Assembly (NCBI GenBank): GCA_001953115.1
Contig: LSSL01007625.1
Span: 1 to 33,465, forward strand
From: Smittium mucronatum
Taxonomy: Eukaryota > Kickxellomycota > Harpellomycetes > Harpellales > Legeriomycetaceae
Length of the DNA: 33,465 nt
Direction: 5' to 3'
This document shows, in pieces, positions 23,701-33,465 of this stretch; the stretch's first letter is position 1; every line of letters starts with the position of its first letter. The notes beneath the pieces are model-generated. The model saw only the letters and a list, made by a program, of their open reading frames with translations, made no database searches and was not told where the DNA came from. The translations under genes were made by a program, and so were the position numbers.

Positions 23701-26700
23701 AAATTTTTTTAAAACCCCTTTTATATTTAGAAAAAAAACGAGATATTGTTTCCACCTCCTATAAAATATATTTTGGATTTATGTGGAAACCCTCTAATGG
23801 CTATTATTTCTGATAAAACTATAAAGGGGAATGAGTATGTTAATTCGCATAAATTACATTTTGACATTTTAACTTTTTCTCTAATCCATTCAAAAAATAG
23901 ATTTGCAAGGGCTCGTATGAGAGTAACAAGTGCACTGTCTAAATTAATGTGCACAGAAGAGATGTCTGAAAATTACAATGATCCAATTAACTATAGTCTA
24001 ATATTGGCCTTGGAACAGGTAATAATTAATCTCTTTATAGAATTTTGGAATCTGTGGGTGATGAATTTTTTTTATAATATAATATATTAATATAGGGATT
24101 TGGAGGGGATTCAGAAGTTCAAGCTATTCTTCATGAAGCTCCTGCTCTTATCGGATTGAATCCAAATACACGAGCTTATTTCGGACACTTGTTTCGATCC
24201 ATGCAGTTGGTTATACCAGAAGTAAGTTTTTAAATACTTTTCTCTTCTTTGAATTTAATCCTTTTTGCCCTGCTTTACCTTCAAATCTAGGAATTTAAGG
24301 GGATGAAGTTGTATGCTAGTAAGGACGAGTTGAGAAACAGAGCCCTAAAAACGCTATTGGCAATACTATCATTGCCAAAATACTACTATAGCCTGGGATT
24401 GGAGGACAATGTAGTAAATACTGATTTCCAAAAATCGAGATCCAAAGGCAGTGTGTTTGGGGTTTTTAGGACATTGTTGGGATTTTCGAAATTAACATCT
24501 AGCGCGATTAGTACAGTAAGCCTGGTTATCTTGAATATTCTCTAAAAATACAAAAAAATCAAAAATATACAACAAATTAAATGATAAATTTCCTAGATTG
24601 AAACATATATACCCCCAACTCAGGAACTTTTCATGAGGAAATCCAAATTTGCAGATGTGAGTGAGAGATCAGTTTATTTTTCCTATTTTAAACCTATAAC
24701 TTTAAATATAATCAATTCTTATATAACCTTTATTAATATAGCTACTAGTCGAGCTCCTAATGGTCATAACATCTACTCTGATGTCAGAGACAAACACGGG
24801 AAATTTCATATTGATTCTTAGAGCAACATCTCTGTTTGTGGCTGAATACTCGGAGCTGCTTAAGGGCTCCCTAAAAACAATAATGGTGACATTGATCAAA
24901 AAAGTAAGTTCTCTGGAACTCATCAACTCTAATAAAAATAAAATAGAATATAGACATCTAAGTTTTATATGAAATGGTTTTTTAGATAAAAATTTCCGTT
25001 TCGGATCCTGAATTCATTGATCATGCCCTATTAAGTATGTCGCACATTTCGGAAATGTTAAGGTACATCAAAGTGGATAACGATGAGCTTGTGTTTTGCA
25101 TAAAGAGGGTTGTGATGCTTTTGTCAAGATGCGACGTTCAAATATACAAATACTCTGACTATGTAAGAAATTTCCGCTAACGAAAAAAAATTAAAATAAA
25201 AGTTGATTTCGAAAACTTTTTACGCCATTTCCATTTTCAAAAACTTTTTTTTTTTTTTTGCTATTTGAATTTTAAATTTTAGCAGATATGTAAATTTTAT
25301 GTCGCATATTTTTTTAGGATTATTCGCACCAGAGATTCTTCGTGAGCGCTAAATGTTTGTTTGGATGGATATCTTTACCAACCAATAATAGGAATATCGA
25401 TCTTGAAAATCTCAGAGTGGGACTTGCTATTTTAAAGAGACTTTTGGATTTCACTAGAAGGACAGTTCCTGATGAAAAAAGTCCAAATTCTGGTAACATA
25501 GGCTCTTATTCTAATGGAGACACTGTAGTTTCGAATGATTCTACGGAACTTTTAACGGATATGGACGAAAATTCATTTTTCAAAAAATATATGGAGGAGA
25601 AAGTGGTGGATCATGTCGAACCAATCAAAAATAGTCCTAGATTTGGGAAGAGCAATACTGGTAAAAACGTATCGGTGCAATCTAAAGATAGCAAGATTAA
25701 GAGTGCCAATTCGGATAAACAAAATGTATCTGCAACTAGAGATTCACACGAACTTGGAGATATTGATCATAGAATATACAAAAAAATAACTCTCGAAGAA
25801 GGATTGAAAGAATCGCTCAATTCTGTTATTCTGTCTTTAAACGCCAGTTTGTTCATTATTACTGAAGCAAGAGATATGATTTGCAAGAACTACCTCCAAA
25901 AATCTTTACAAAAATTTGGTAGCCCATTTGGAACCCTCCAGCCTGAATTCGAAATAGGTTTGGATTTACTGATAGCAAAAAGAGAATTGATTAAACAATC
26001 TGAAGGGGAAAATTGTATCCAGAATGTGTCATACATGTATATCACCAACGACTCGCTTATTAGTTATACTAAGCTCATTCCCAAAAACTGCAACTCTCAA
26101 AATGTACCTACTCTGATCACTTCCAGAAATATTAATGGGAAATACTCTTCGGTAGTATCTAGAGTTGACTACGACATTGGAAGGAAATCTTCATTGGAAG
26201 ACCGCGATAATGAGAAAAACTTAAATAAAAACAGAAAGTCCTCTATGATGATAGAACTTAAAAAAAACCTTATATCTACTAATGATGAAATGGTAGACAC
26301 AATCAATGATCCGCTTGGGATTGATTTAAGTTCTAAGGAGTTCATGGACATGAAAAAATCTAAATCCGGCGTTAATTTGTTTTCAGGGTCACTTGGTCTC
26401 GAGCGAAAGTCTGAAGAAAAAATAAGTCGTCACAAAAGCTATGATTTTTTTTGTAGCATGGACAACGATAGACGTGTGAGCTACAAGGATAGACCCTTTT
26501 TGAACTCCATCATAGGGATAGATAAGAGAACAGTGAGGTCAGCGAAATTGGCAATACCTTTGATGACATTGACTGAAACAAAGATCAACAACTCTAAATC
26601 TACACATGAAGATAGTGAAACAGAAATTGATGATGAAGGATCCGATGATGATATAAAAAAATTGTCTGAATACGATTTGAAGAAAAATGAAGAATCCTCA

Positions 26701-28702
26701 AGCAATATCCCCGAGCCTGAGCCTCGATTCAGTGGTATAGATTTTGTCTCTCTCTTATCGAGACCTAGTGTAGAAGAAAAGGCTATTAAGGAAGCCAGGC
26801 GCAAGTCCACACTAGATAGATTGGATGGGAAGTTACAAGTCACTGCACCGTGGGTTCGATCCATCAAAGCGGAGAGAATTGCCATGTCTCAAAGTTTGGC
26901 TAGAGATGCTAGAGGTCTTTCGACTCTAAGAGTCGATCAACTCCCAAATATAAAGGACATTAACAATACTACTATGATGTCCGATATTATAAGGAAAGAT
27001 ACTGAAAGAAGAACAAAGAATATTTCAGAATCTATGGCCAACAAACATTTTAAGCCTATAAAACCGATCAAAAACCAGCCACGGACAAATCCTCCAAAAT
27101 ACCTAGGAGCATCATCCATATTCAAGGGAAACTTTAATAAAGAGAAGCATATCCCTATAGATATTTCGGATGAATTGATCAGGATGGTAACTTTATTAGA
27201 CTGTCTTGACTCGTAAGTTATTATTTTTACTGACTCTAACGGTTATTTAAGAATTTTTCATTTTAACTTCATTCATTTTTTTTTGTATAATAACTAATAG
27301 ATCGTTCATGATGAGACTAAACGTTGTTTGTTTCGAATCGCCATTAAACGCTATTAGCAAAAATCTAGATTGCTTCCGTATAAAATCTAAAATGCCAAGC
27401 GACCTAGTTGATATTCTTAAATCCCTTGGGAAGATCACAAGGAACACGGATACTAACCTGAATTTTGGTTTATCTTCACACTTGGGCTTCAGAAATTCCG
27501 ACAATAAGAACAATGTTCTATTCCAAGTTTCGCCCAATCTGCTTATTCCGGAAGAGAAAGAAAAGAGGACATCGATTGTTACTAATGAGTCAGTGGGATA
27601 CATCGATTCCAGTTTCGAAAAGCGACTATCTATTGACAAGCAGGTGTTTTTGGACAATATCACCGGAAAGAAAGGGATTCAGACAAACTCGCGTCAAAGC
27701 TTTTATAACAAATTGATATCAATGGGAGGCGTGGGCCAGGTAGAAAAAGATGCACAGGTTTATCCGTGCTGTTTGAAACGGTTTTTCCGTTGTGTTTTGC
27801 AAGACAGTATAGTTCTTGTGTATGTATCAAGTGGTATTGAAGATATAAACATGCAGTACTTTTGGGAAAAGATATCGCTGAATTATTCCAAGTTAAAAGA
27901 CCCCTTTGATTTTGATTCTAGATCGATGGACAGCAAAGCGAGCACTCTCAACTCCCCCACAAATAGCAGTTTTTCTTGTACCACAAACGACTCGTTGAAT
28001 ACTAGCATTTCTTCAAACGAGGGACTAGGTAATAGTTCATCTGTATATAATGGACTCGAAAAAACAGAGAGCAAAGATAACAAGAAAGATAAGCACTTTA
28101 GTACAAAGAGTGAGTCTAAGGCATACATCAAAGCCCCTAGCCGCACCCCAAAAAATTTATCTCTTGATATTGAAAGGTTGAAATCAAATATGAATATTTC
28201 TGGAGGAAGATCCTGTCCATTCAGTGAAAAAAATGCCTCTAATCGAGAAAATGAATACTTCCAGGACGATACTAAAAAATGCACTGAGTGCTTAGATTCA
28301 AACTTCGATCTGTTTGATATTATAGAACCTGTCCCTGAATCAAAACTTAAAACGAAACCCAAATTTGCTATTTTGGTCTGCCCGGTCCGTGCGACCAAAG
28401 GTCAAGTTTTCCGAGTGCGACTTGTTGCAACTAGCCGAGACTCGGATGTCAGAGACTCGTTGCTATCTAACACTGGGCCTCTAATATCCGGTATGTCCAT
28501 CCATAGAACACAGCTCCCACTTCTCCTCTTGTCCACCATGATAGAGGCTAAGAAAAACTTGTTCTCCCTCGAACACGGAAGTTTTTCAACGCTATTAAAG
28601 AGAAAGAAAATGATTGAATTCATCAAAAACGACTTCCTAAAGTATGGAATAGATGATAAAAATAGCTCAATTACCCACTATATAAAGTACTTCTCGAACT
28701 AA
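20766..28702 (+). CDS. RALGAPB: RalGAP beta-subunit homologue, 13 exons
   Basis: Probable non-catalytic subunit of the heterodimeric Ral/Rheb-family GTPase-activating complex. Exons: 20766-20853, 20936-23126, 23249-23316, 23405-23460, 23528-23596, 23731-24018, 24096-24221, 24291-24515, 24597-24656, 24742-24903, 24986-25162, 25318-27212, 27301-28702, giving about 2268 residues with every join in frame. Blocks matching human RALGAPB as I recall it: an N-terminal helical part (CLGFLLPLESHETIRKSVEI, about 82-160), FHRPEVVDLW (about 735), TPKF-MWKFISGL, a scaffold through APALIGL and LKTLLAILSLP, and a C-terminal Rap-GAP fold ending in VRATKGQVFRVRLV and LISGMSIHRTQLPLLLLSTM (about 2157-2247). The site aligned to the catalytic Asn thumb reads VLQDSIVLVYV, without Asn, as in beta subunits. 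It is longer than the roughly 1500-residue human protein because of S/K/N/D-rich insertions (about 163-600 and much of exon 12). Exon 1 ends at a GC donor or at an earlier GT donor. Confidence 0.75.
20854..20935 (+). other. First intron of the RalGAP beta gene, probable GC-AG type
   Basis: Exon 2 must start at 20936 after TTTTTCAAACAG in a frame that needs one carried base. Only two donors give that phase: AATAG|GCAAGC at 20853/20854 (82-base GC-AG intron) and AACA|GTAAAG at 20787/20788 (148-base GT-AG intron). The GC site otherwise matches the donor consensus strongly and gives an intron of typical size for this gene. The GT site is canonical but weaker at the fifth base. Every other donor I placed in the gene begins GTAAG, GTAAT, GTAAA or GTGAG. 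Confidence 0.5.
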
Positions 28703-28724
28703 ACAATTTTTTTGGATTATGTAT

Positions 28725-28730
28725 TTTATT
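28725..28730 (-). terminator. Candidate poly(A) signal of the aldo/keto reductase gene
   Basis: AATAAA on the minus strand, 134 bases after the reductase stop codon. It lies only 23 bases past the stop codon of the convergent RalGAP gene, so the two 3' UTRs probably overlap. A second AATAAA follows at 28739-28734. Confidence 0.35.
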
Positions 28731-28770
28731 TTTTTTATTTTTTTGTAATTTAAAACACTCTTTTTGTGCA

Positions 28771-28776
28771 AATAAA
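28771..28776 (+). terminator. Candidate poly(A) signal of the RalGAP beta-like gene
   Basis: AATAAA 69 bases after the stop codon, following a T-rich stretch and a TTTTTGTG element, a normal spacing for a short 3' UTR. Confidence 0.45.
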
Positions 28777-28864
28777 AATTAAATCATAAATTAGCATACC
28801 AAATCCAAATAGATATTATAGATATTGGTTAAGAGACAGATATGGTAACACGAGACTCTAGCAA

Positions 28865-29755
28865 TTAAAGAATCTCAGTTGGATCCCAGCAAAATCTTTT
28901 AGTTTGTTGAGAAGATATGTTATCGATAGCAGACATATCTTCATCAGATAGGGTAATTTTCTGGCATTCATAGTTTTGAGCAAGCCTTCCCACGCTGGAA
29001 GCTTTAGGAAGAACGATAGCACCGTGCTGAATGCCCCAGCATAGGAGAACTTGGGCAAGACTGGCATTGTGTTTTGAAGCTATTTGGTCAAGAACAGGGA
29101 ATTTGTAATTTCCGTTAACCAAATTACCTTCACCCAAACTAGAGTAGGCCTCAAAAGCGATACCCATGCTTTGGGTGTGTAGGACTAACTCTTTGGTAAA
29201 CAAAAGAGGATGGAATTCACATTGATTTACATATGGCATAACGGTGGCGTATTCTTTCATTTCATTCAAATGAGAAATTTGGTAGTTGCTTACACCGATA
29301 GCTCTAATAAGACCCTGAGACTTAAGCTCTTCAAGGGCTTTCCAGCTTCCAGTACGATTGACCTTATGTTGAGGATCCTGCAGAGGAAGACGAGAAGTAC
29401 CTGGCCAATGAATGAGATACATATCGATATAAGAAAGCTTAAGTTTTTCGAGAGAGCGCTTGACGGCAGTGATGGCACTTTCATAACCTTGATCGGAAGG
29501 GGAAAGTTTGCTAGTCACCCAAATATCGCTGCGGCTTAAACCAAAAGAACTATCGGCAAAAACTTCAGATAAAGCATCACCAATAGCATCTTCGTTGGTG
29601 TATACGGTGGCAGTATCGATGTGGCGGTATCCGACCTTGATAGCGTCCTTAACGAGTTGCTTCATCAAGGATTTATCTCTCTGCTGCCAGGTACCAAGCC
29701 CAACAGTGGGGATAGCAAGACCGTCTCTAAGATTGGTGACTTTAGCAAAACTCAT
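28865..29755 (-). CDS. Aldo/keto reductase, NADPH-dependent, single exon
   Basis: Cytosolic reductase of the aldo/keto reductase superfamily, expected to reduce aldehydes or ketones with NADPH. At 296 residues it has the family's usual (beta/alpha)8-barrel length without a break. The catalytic tetrad is complete: Asp47 and Tyr52 in HIDTATVYTNE, Lys83 in VTSKLSP, His116 in LIHWPG. Further family signatures are GTW at 21-23, GVSNYQISHLNEM at 154-166, NQCEFHP at 177-183, and the cofactor-binding LPKASSVGRLAQNYE at 249-263 (a variant of IPKS). There is no signal peptide or membrane segment. The ATG at 29755 begins the conserved N terminus directly. The substrate cannot be read from the sequence, and aldose, glycerol and xylose reductase-like roles are all possible. 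The gene is convergent with the RalGAP beta-like gene. Confidence 0.95.
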   Translation of the reverse strand: MSFAKVTNLRDGLAIPTVGLGTWQQRDKSLMKQLVKDAIKVGYRHIDTATVYTNEDAIGDALSEVFADSSFGLSRSDIWVTSKLSPSDQGYESAITAVKRSLEKLKLSYIDMYLIHWPGTSRLPLQDPQHKVNRTGSWKALEELKSQGLIRAIGVSNYQISHLNEMKEYATVMPYVNQCEFHPLLFTKELVLHTQSMGIAFEAYSSLGEGNLVNGNYKFPVLDQIASKHNASLAQVLLCWGIQHGAIVLPKASSVGRLAQNYECQKITLSDEDMSAIDNISSQQTKRFCWDPTEIL

Positions 29756-31394
29756 TCTCGTCTAGTTAAAAATAAAACCTACAGTCAATACAATTATGTT
29801 TAAATTTTCTGTTTTAGTAAGGCTATTTTTGATCCTTTTATATGTTCATGAAAGACATCTATATTAGTAAAACTTGGAATTCAAATCAATGTTTATTTCA
29901 GGTGTAAAAGCAATTAGCTGGATCTCTTAACTCACGAACAAATAATTGGCCATACATCCTTAGAACTACGTCAACTTATCACCACCCATAACTGCCCAAT
30001 GAATAAAGCATGCTTTCGATCCCGCAGCTTAATACCTTGACCTGTGTCAAATGTAATTACACCAAAGGCTGTGGTTAGTCTTCCAACCTCACTGTCGAAT
30101 AAGACTAAAGTCCTAGTTTGAATTTTTATCAATCGTGTACCACCCCACATAAATTTGTAAGGGAAACTCAATTTCGTACCAAACTGAAACCTCTAGAGTA
30201 TTTGCCCCTTTAGAGCCGATAATTCAAAAATATTATTTTTGGCCAATAAAAATGTTCTATTTTTCAAATACATGACTAATTGGATTGCGCTCATTAATAT
30301 TGAGTAGAGATTTTCTGATCCCGCGAGTAGAAGCCCAGTATATTTTGGACCCGAAAAGGGTTAGATTCCACCCTAACACCTCCACTTCAAAGCATTTTTT
30401 TAGCTACTATTTATTCAATCTCACATTTCTTATTTGATTATTAATACACTTAAGCCAATTGTAGAAAAGTATTAGTGCCAAAGACTTATTTTGGAAAAGG
30501 ATTTATTATAACTTTTTGACCCCGATTATGAAGATACAAAAAATAAAGCCGAACTGGATTATTCCCATGTATATTTTTGAATACCCCCTGATTCATCCCT
30601 TTAATTTCAAAATGGAAAGAAAAATAGCTCTCGGATTATTAGATTTTTATTATTTGGTACAAGTCTATTGGTTTCCAATAGGCGAGAATAAAAACAAATA
30701 TTTTTGTCAGTTTTTTGGCGAAATAGACGGCTATTTCGATGCCTAAATTAGAAGGAACAGCTAAACATTTAAAAAAACTATTGGATTAATAAACAAAGCC
30801 ACTTTTTCTGGGAAATGTCATCTGAAATTATAACCGCTAGTAATTAAAACTATGCCTTCACTTAAAATAGAAGCAGCATACTTATATTTTAACTTGATAA
30901 AAACGTTCAATCTATTGGCCACTTTTTTCCGAATGAGCAGGCAAATAGGGATAAGTATAGTCCTATAGGAGCTAAAGGACCACTTTATAAATTTAAATTG
31001 GTGTACTGTTTTTTCTTGTCAAGAATATGGAGGATGATGTGATTGAAGTTCTGTTCCTAATTGAGCAGGGAACTTCGCATACTTTTTTTCCGCCAAAATT
31101 TTTCAATTAACTGAATTTTTAAGCCGGAATAAACACTACGAGCTAAAGAAGAAAACTGCTTTTTTAAAAAAAAAAATACACATATTTCAATTGAATCCTT
31201 TATTTTTATTGGATATTTTATCTTTAGTCTTGGTTTGCAAAAGGTAGAGCCAATGGGGGAAATTTTCTGTAGGTCTTCAACCTCAACACTATATATGAGA
31301 TTCTATATAACTGGAGAAACCTCATTATTAAGCTTTAATTCATATCGTAGTTTGGAGATGTCGAGTTACAAATATGTATATCCCATTATATAAT
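29756..31394. other. Intergenic region with transposon footprints, no gene
   Basis: About 1.6 kb upstream of the reductase. It is less A+T-rich than the deserts. It holds a possible TTAA-type element (30206-30364) and a 21-base relative of the 19665 arm at 31068-31088. A 72-codon frame from ATG 30528 to 30746 shows no family resemblance. The promoter of the reductase should lie near 29756-29950, but no motif was convincing. Confidence 0.45.
30206..30364. mobile_element. Possible degraded piggyBac-like footprint
   Basis: The left side begins CCCTTTAGAGCCGATAATTC. The right side, reverse complemented, begins CCCTTTTCGGGTCCAAAATA and is bounded by TTAG (30361-30364). The right half resembles the end of the element near UPF1 (GAGT-GAAGC...GG...AAAGGGTTA). 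The flanking tetranucleotides are not clean TTAA, so this is a weak, decayed case. Confidence 0.25.
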
Positions 31395-32027
31395 TTTATT
31401 TTATTTTTGTATCACGGAATTTTATTGTAAGATAAAGTTGTTAAAAACTATACTAAAAAGGTGTGAAAAAAAGAAAAAGACGTATAGAAAAGAATACTAT
31501 CCTAAATACAATAAGCTCCTGTGCCTGACTAACGGCTGCGTACCTGTGGGAAAAGGGTTCAATCTACCAACCACCAAATAATACCCTGGTATTACTTCAA
31601 GTAGGCTGGATGACTGAGGTTACATGCATTCAAGAATTAAGCTCTTTGTCAATGAAAAATAGTCGTTAAAGCTACTGAGCTCCTAGTCAGAGCCTACTTC
31701 TAACAGCATTAATAAAATTAGGCTCCTAAGAAAAGTGGGATCGATCGACATATCTTTCCCACGAATAGCTGTTAGACGCTGAGATCCGTCTGACTGTCGA
31801 ACGCTGGACTTGTGCACTAGACTATGTCTCAGCTGTGCTAAACGACCGGTTCCTCCTGCTTCGAGATGGTCCTCCCCTGGAATCGCTGTCCTCCGAATCG
31901 CTGTGCTCTGTCTCCACTACTCACAACCAAGAATAGTACAACGCCGCGTGAAATTTTAGTCTAGTGTACTTCGAAAAGTACGCTATTAAGCCTCTAAACC
32001 ACGGCAAGGTATTTCACTCTTATTGGG
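31395..32027 (-). mobile_element. SINE-like retroposon, copy 4, with possible target duplication
   Basis: The best-preserved long copy, about 633 bases, similar over its full length to 9477-10084. On the minus strand it starts CCCAATAAGAGTGAAATACC, has the A-box-like GCCGTGGTTTAGAGGC, a perfect GTACTT-TTCG-AAGTAC hairpin (31981-31966), the TGTTAGAAGTAGGC core (31705-31692), and ends TTCCGTGATACAAAAATAAA. The ten bases ATTATATAAT occur on both sides (31385-31394 and 32028-32037), as expected for a target-site duplication, though A+T richness makes coincidence possible. A 15-base internal duplication carrying GAATCGCTGT sits at 31880-31904. There is no coding frame. Confidence 0.7.
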
Positions 32028-32037
32028 ATTATATAAT

Positions 32038-33465
32038 ATAAAACTGAAAAAAAATAAAACACTAAAATAAAACGCGCTATTTTCTACTTTAAAATTCTTT
32101 AGAGCATAAACTCATAATTATCTTTTGGTAGGCATATAGCTAATATCACCTATGAAAAAAAAAAAAATAAAAAAATAATCCTCCATATCGAGATAAAAGG
32201 ATTATCCTGCCAGTAAAAGTATAATATTTGGATGAAGTAATACTTTCCATATATTGATGTCAAAAGATATTAATTAGAGACCCTCCCCCCCATTTAATCA
32301 ATTCACATCATTCGGAGAGATGCAAGAACAAAGGGACAGATTTGAGTATGGAACCTTTTTAAAGTTTTTTGAATTTTTTAAAAATTATTAAACGTTCTTT
32401 ATGTTGATTATTGTTATTGATTATATATTTAAAAGCTCTTATTTTGTTTAGAAATTGTTCAAATTTCCTAAAACCATACTAATTTCATTAAAATTATTTA
32501 ATTTTTTTTTAAATTCGACCTTACTAACTTTAAATAGAATTTAGTACTGCCTATATTCTAGATAAAATCAACTTAATTGTCTATATCATGTTTTATAGCC
32601 GTAAAAAATTTAATACTAACAAAATCTGAGTTCAAAATAAAAAAGGAGTAAAAAAATAAACTAAACGTTAAATTAAACACAAAATTATTTGATAAATATA
32701 TATATATTGTAAAAATTTAAATAATTTCAAGATTCAGATAAACTGACAAAGAATATGTATATCTTCTCATATTCTCCTATCATTATTTTAAATCAAACCA
32801 TGAACAAAAGGGGAACTTTATTTAAATTTGAAGCAAATTTTTCTTTTTTAAATGGTGTATTTTATTAAAATTTCTGATAAATTCTTCAAATTAATCAGGA
32901 AAAAAAATTGTACTAAAAAATTAGACAAAAATAAATAATCTAATTATAAAAAATACACATATAAATTGAAATATTCCACAAAAAAATATTTAAAAAATTG
33001 ATTAATATTCAAAAATAGAAAGTATTTAGGTATAAAATGTTCTGGATTTGGCCAAAAATATATTAAAAGAGGTTATAACACGTTTTTAACATGATAATTT
33101 GAATGATTATCCTTTTAATTATATAAATCTAATAATTAAAATTTTAAAATTTTAAAAAAATGTAAAAATTGATATATATCTTACACGATGGTTCTCACTT
33201 TGATCTTAGGATTTAATTTTCGACATGCTTAATATTTATACAATATAAAAAATCGATAAAGAAAATGAAATAAAATAAAATAAAATAAAGCGATGTAAAA
33301 TAAGCCTCCTAAAAAAATCAAAAGTTAATTTTAATAATTTTGTATAAAAAAACTATTTTTATCGTTTAATGGAATAAAAAATCGTATATAATATGATTTT
33401 TCGAGTCTTTAAATCCTGTAAAAAAAATTTATGCATTTTTAAACATTTTAAAAAGACTCAAAAAA
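32038..33465. other. A+T-rich region to the window end, no gene
   Basis: Composition becomes extremely A+T-rich immediately after the retroposon and stays so. It holds a short TA run at about 32698-32707 and a TAAAA array at 33268-33289. No coding frame or known element is visible. Confidence 0.6.
33268..33289. repeat. (TAAAA)4 microsatellite
   Basis: Four tandem five-base units, the last ending TAAAG. Confidence 0.85.

Noticed and set aside
26481..28398. Minus-strand frames of 134, 138 and 171 codons opposite the RalGAP gene
   Set aside because: They lie opposite coding exons whose plus-strand reading is conserved, and their serine/leucine-rich composition is what complementing S/K-rich codons produces.
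1..33465. CRISPR arrays, bacterial operons or phage features
   Set aside because: No regularly spaced repeats occur, and the spliced genes show the window is eukaryotic nuclear DNA.

Overview
The window looks like nuclear DNA of a strongly A+T-rich eukaryote, most plausibly an early-diverging fungus. Three genes can be recognised. Two carry GT-AG spliceosomal introns of about 65 to 155 bases. The UPF1 protein resembles fungal homologues, and a RalGAP beta-like gene is something I would expect in animals and early fungi rather than in yeasts. The fungal placement is inference; the eukaryotic nature follows directly from the introns.

Layout from left to right. The window opens with the A-tailed 3' end of a retroposon (1-60) and then a gene-poor A+T-rich stretch to about 4190, which holds microsatellites and a few short protein-like islands. 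UPF1, the core helicase of nonsense-mediated mRNA decay, lies on the minus strand (4523-8063, two exons). Its upstream flank carries what looks like a non-autonomous piggyBac-type element flanked by TTAA (8561-9051), with a smaller 116-base element inside it. A roughly 610-base SINE-like retroposon follows (9477-10084). Next comes an 8.8 kb desert of extreme A+T content (about 10115-18888) with two small coding-like islands near its right side, and then an older SINE-like copy (18889-19521).

The right part holds a 13-exon gene on the plus strand (20766-28702). Its product matches the RalGAP beta subunit from end to end but carries long low-complexity insertions. It converges on a single-exon aldo/keto reductase on the minus strand (28865-29755), leaving only 162 bases between the stop codons. 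Beyond it are a transposon-footprint region, a third large SINE-like copy with a possible 10-base target duplication (31395-32027), and renewed A+T-rich sequence to the end.

The genes do not form a pathway: RNA surveillance, small-GTPase control and carbonyl reduction are unrelated housekeeping functions. The less expected content is in the repeats. A four-copy A-tailed retroposon family with a tRNA-like head and a set of TTAA-flanked miniature elements occupy the gene-proximal, less A+T-rich DNA, while the deserts are almost free of both. I see no prokaryotic features, CRISPR array, rRNA or confident tRNA gene.
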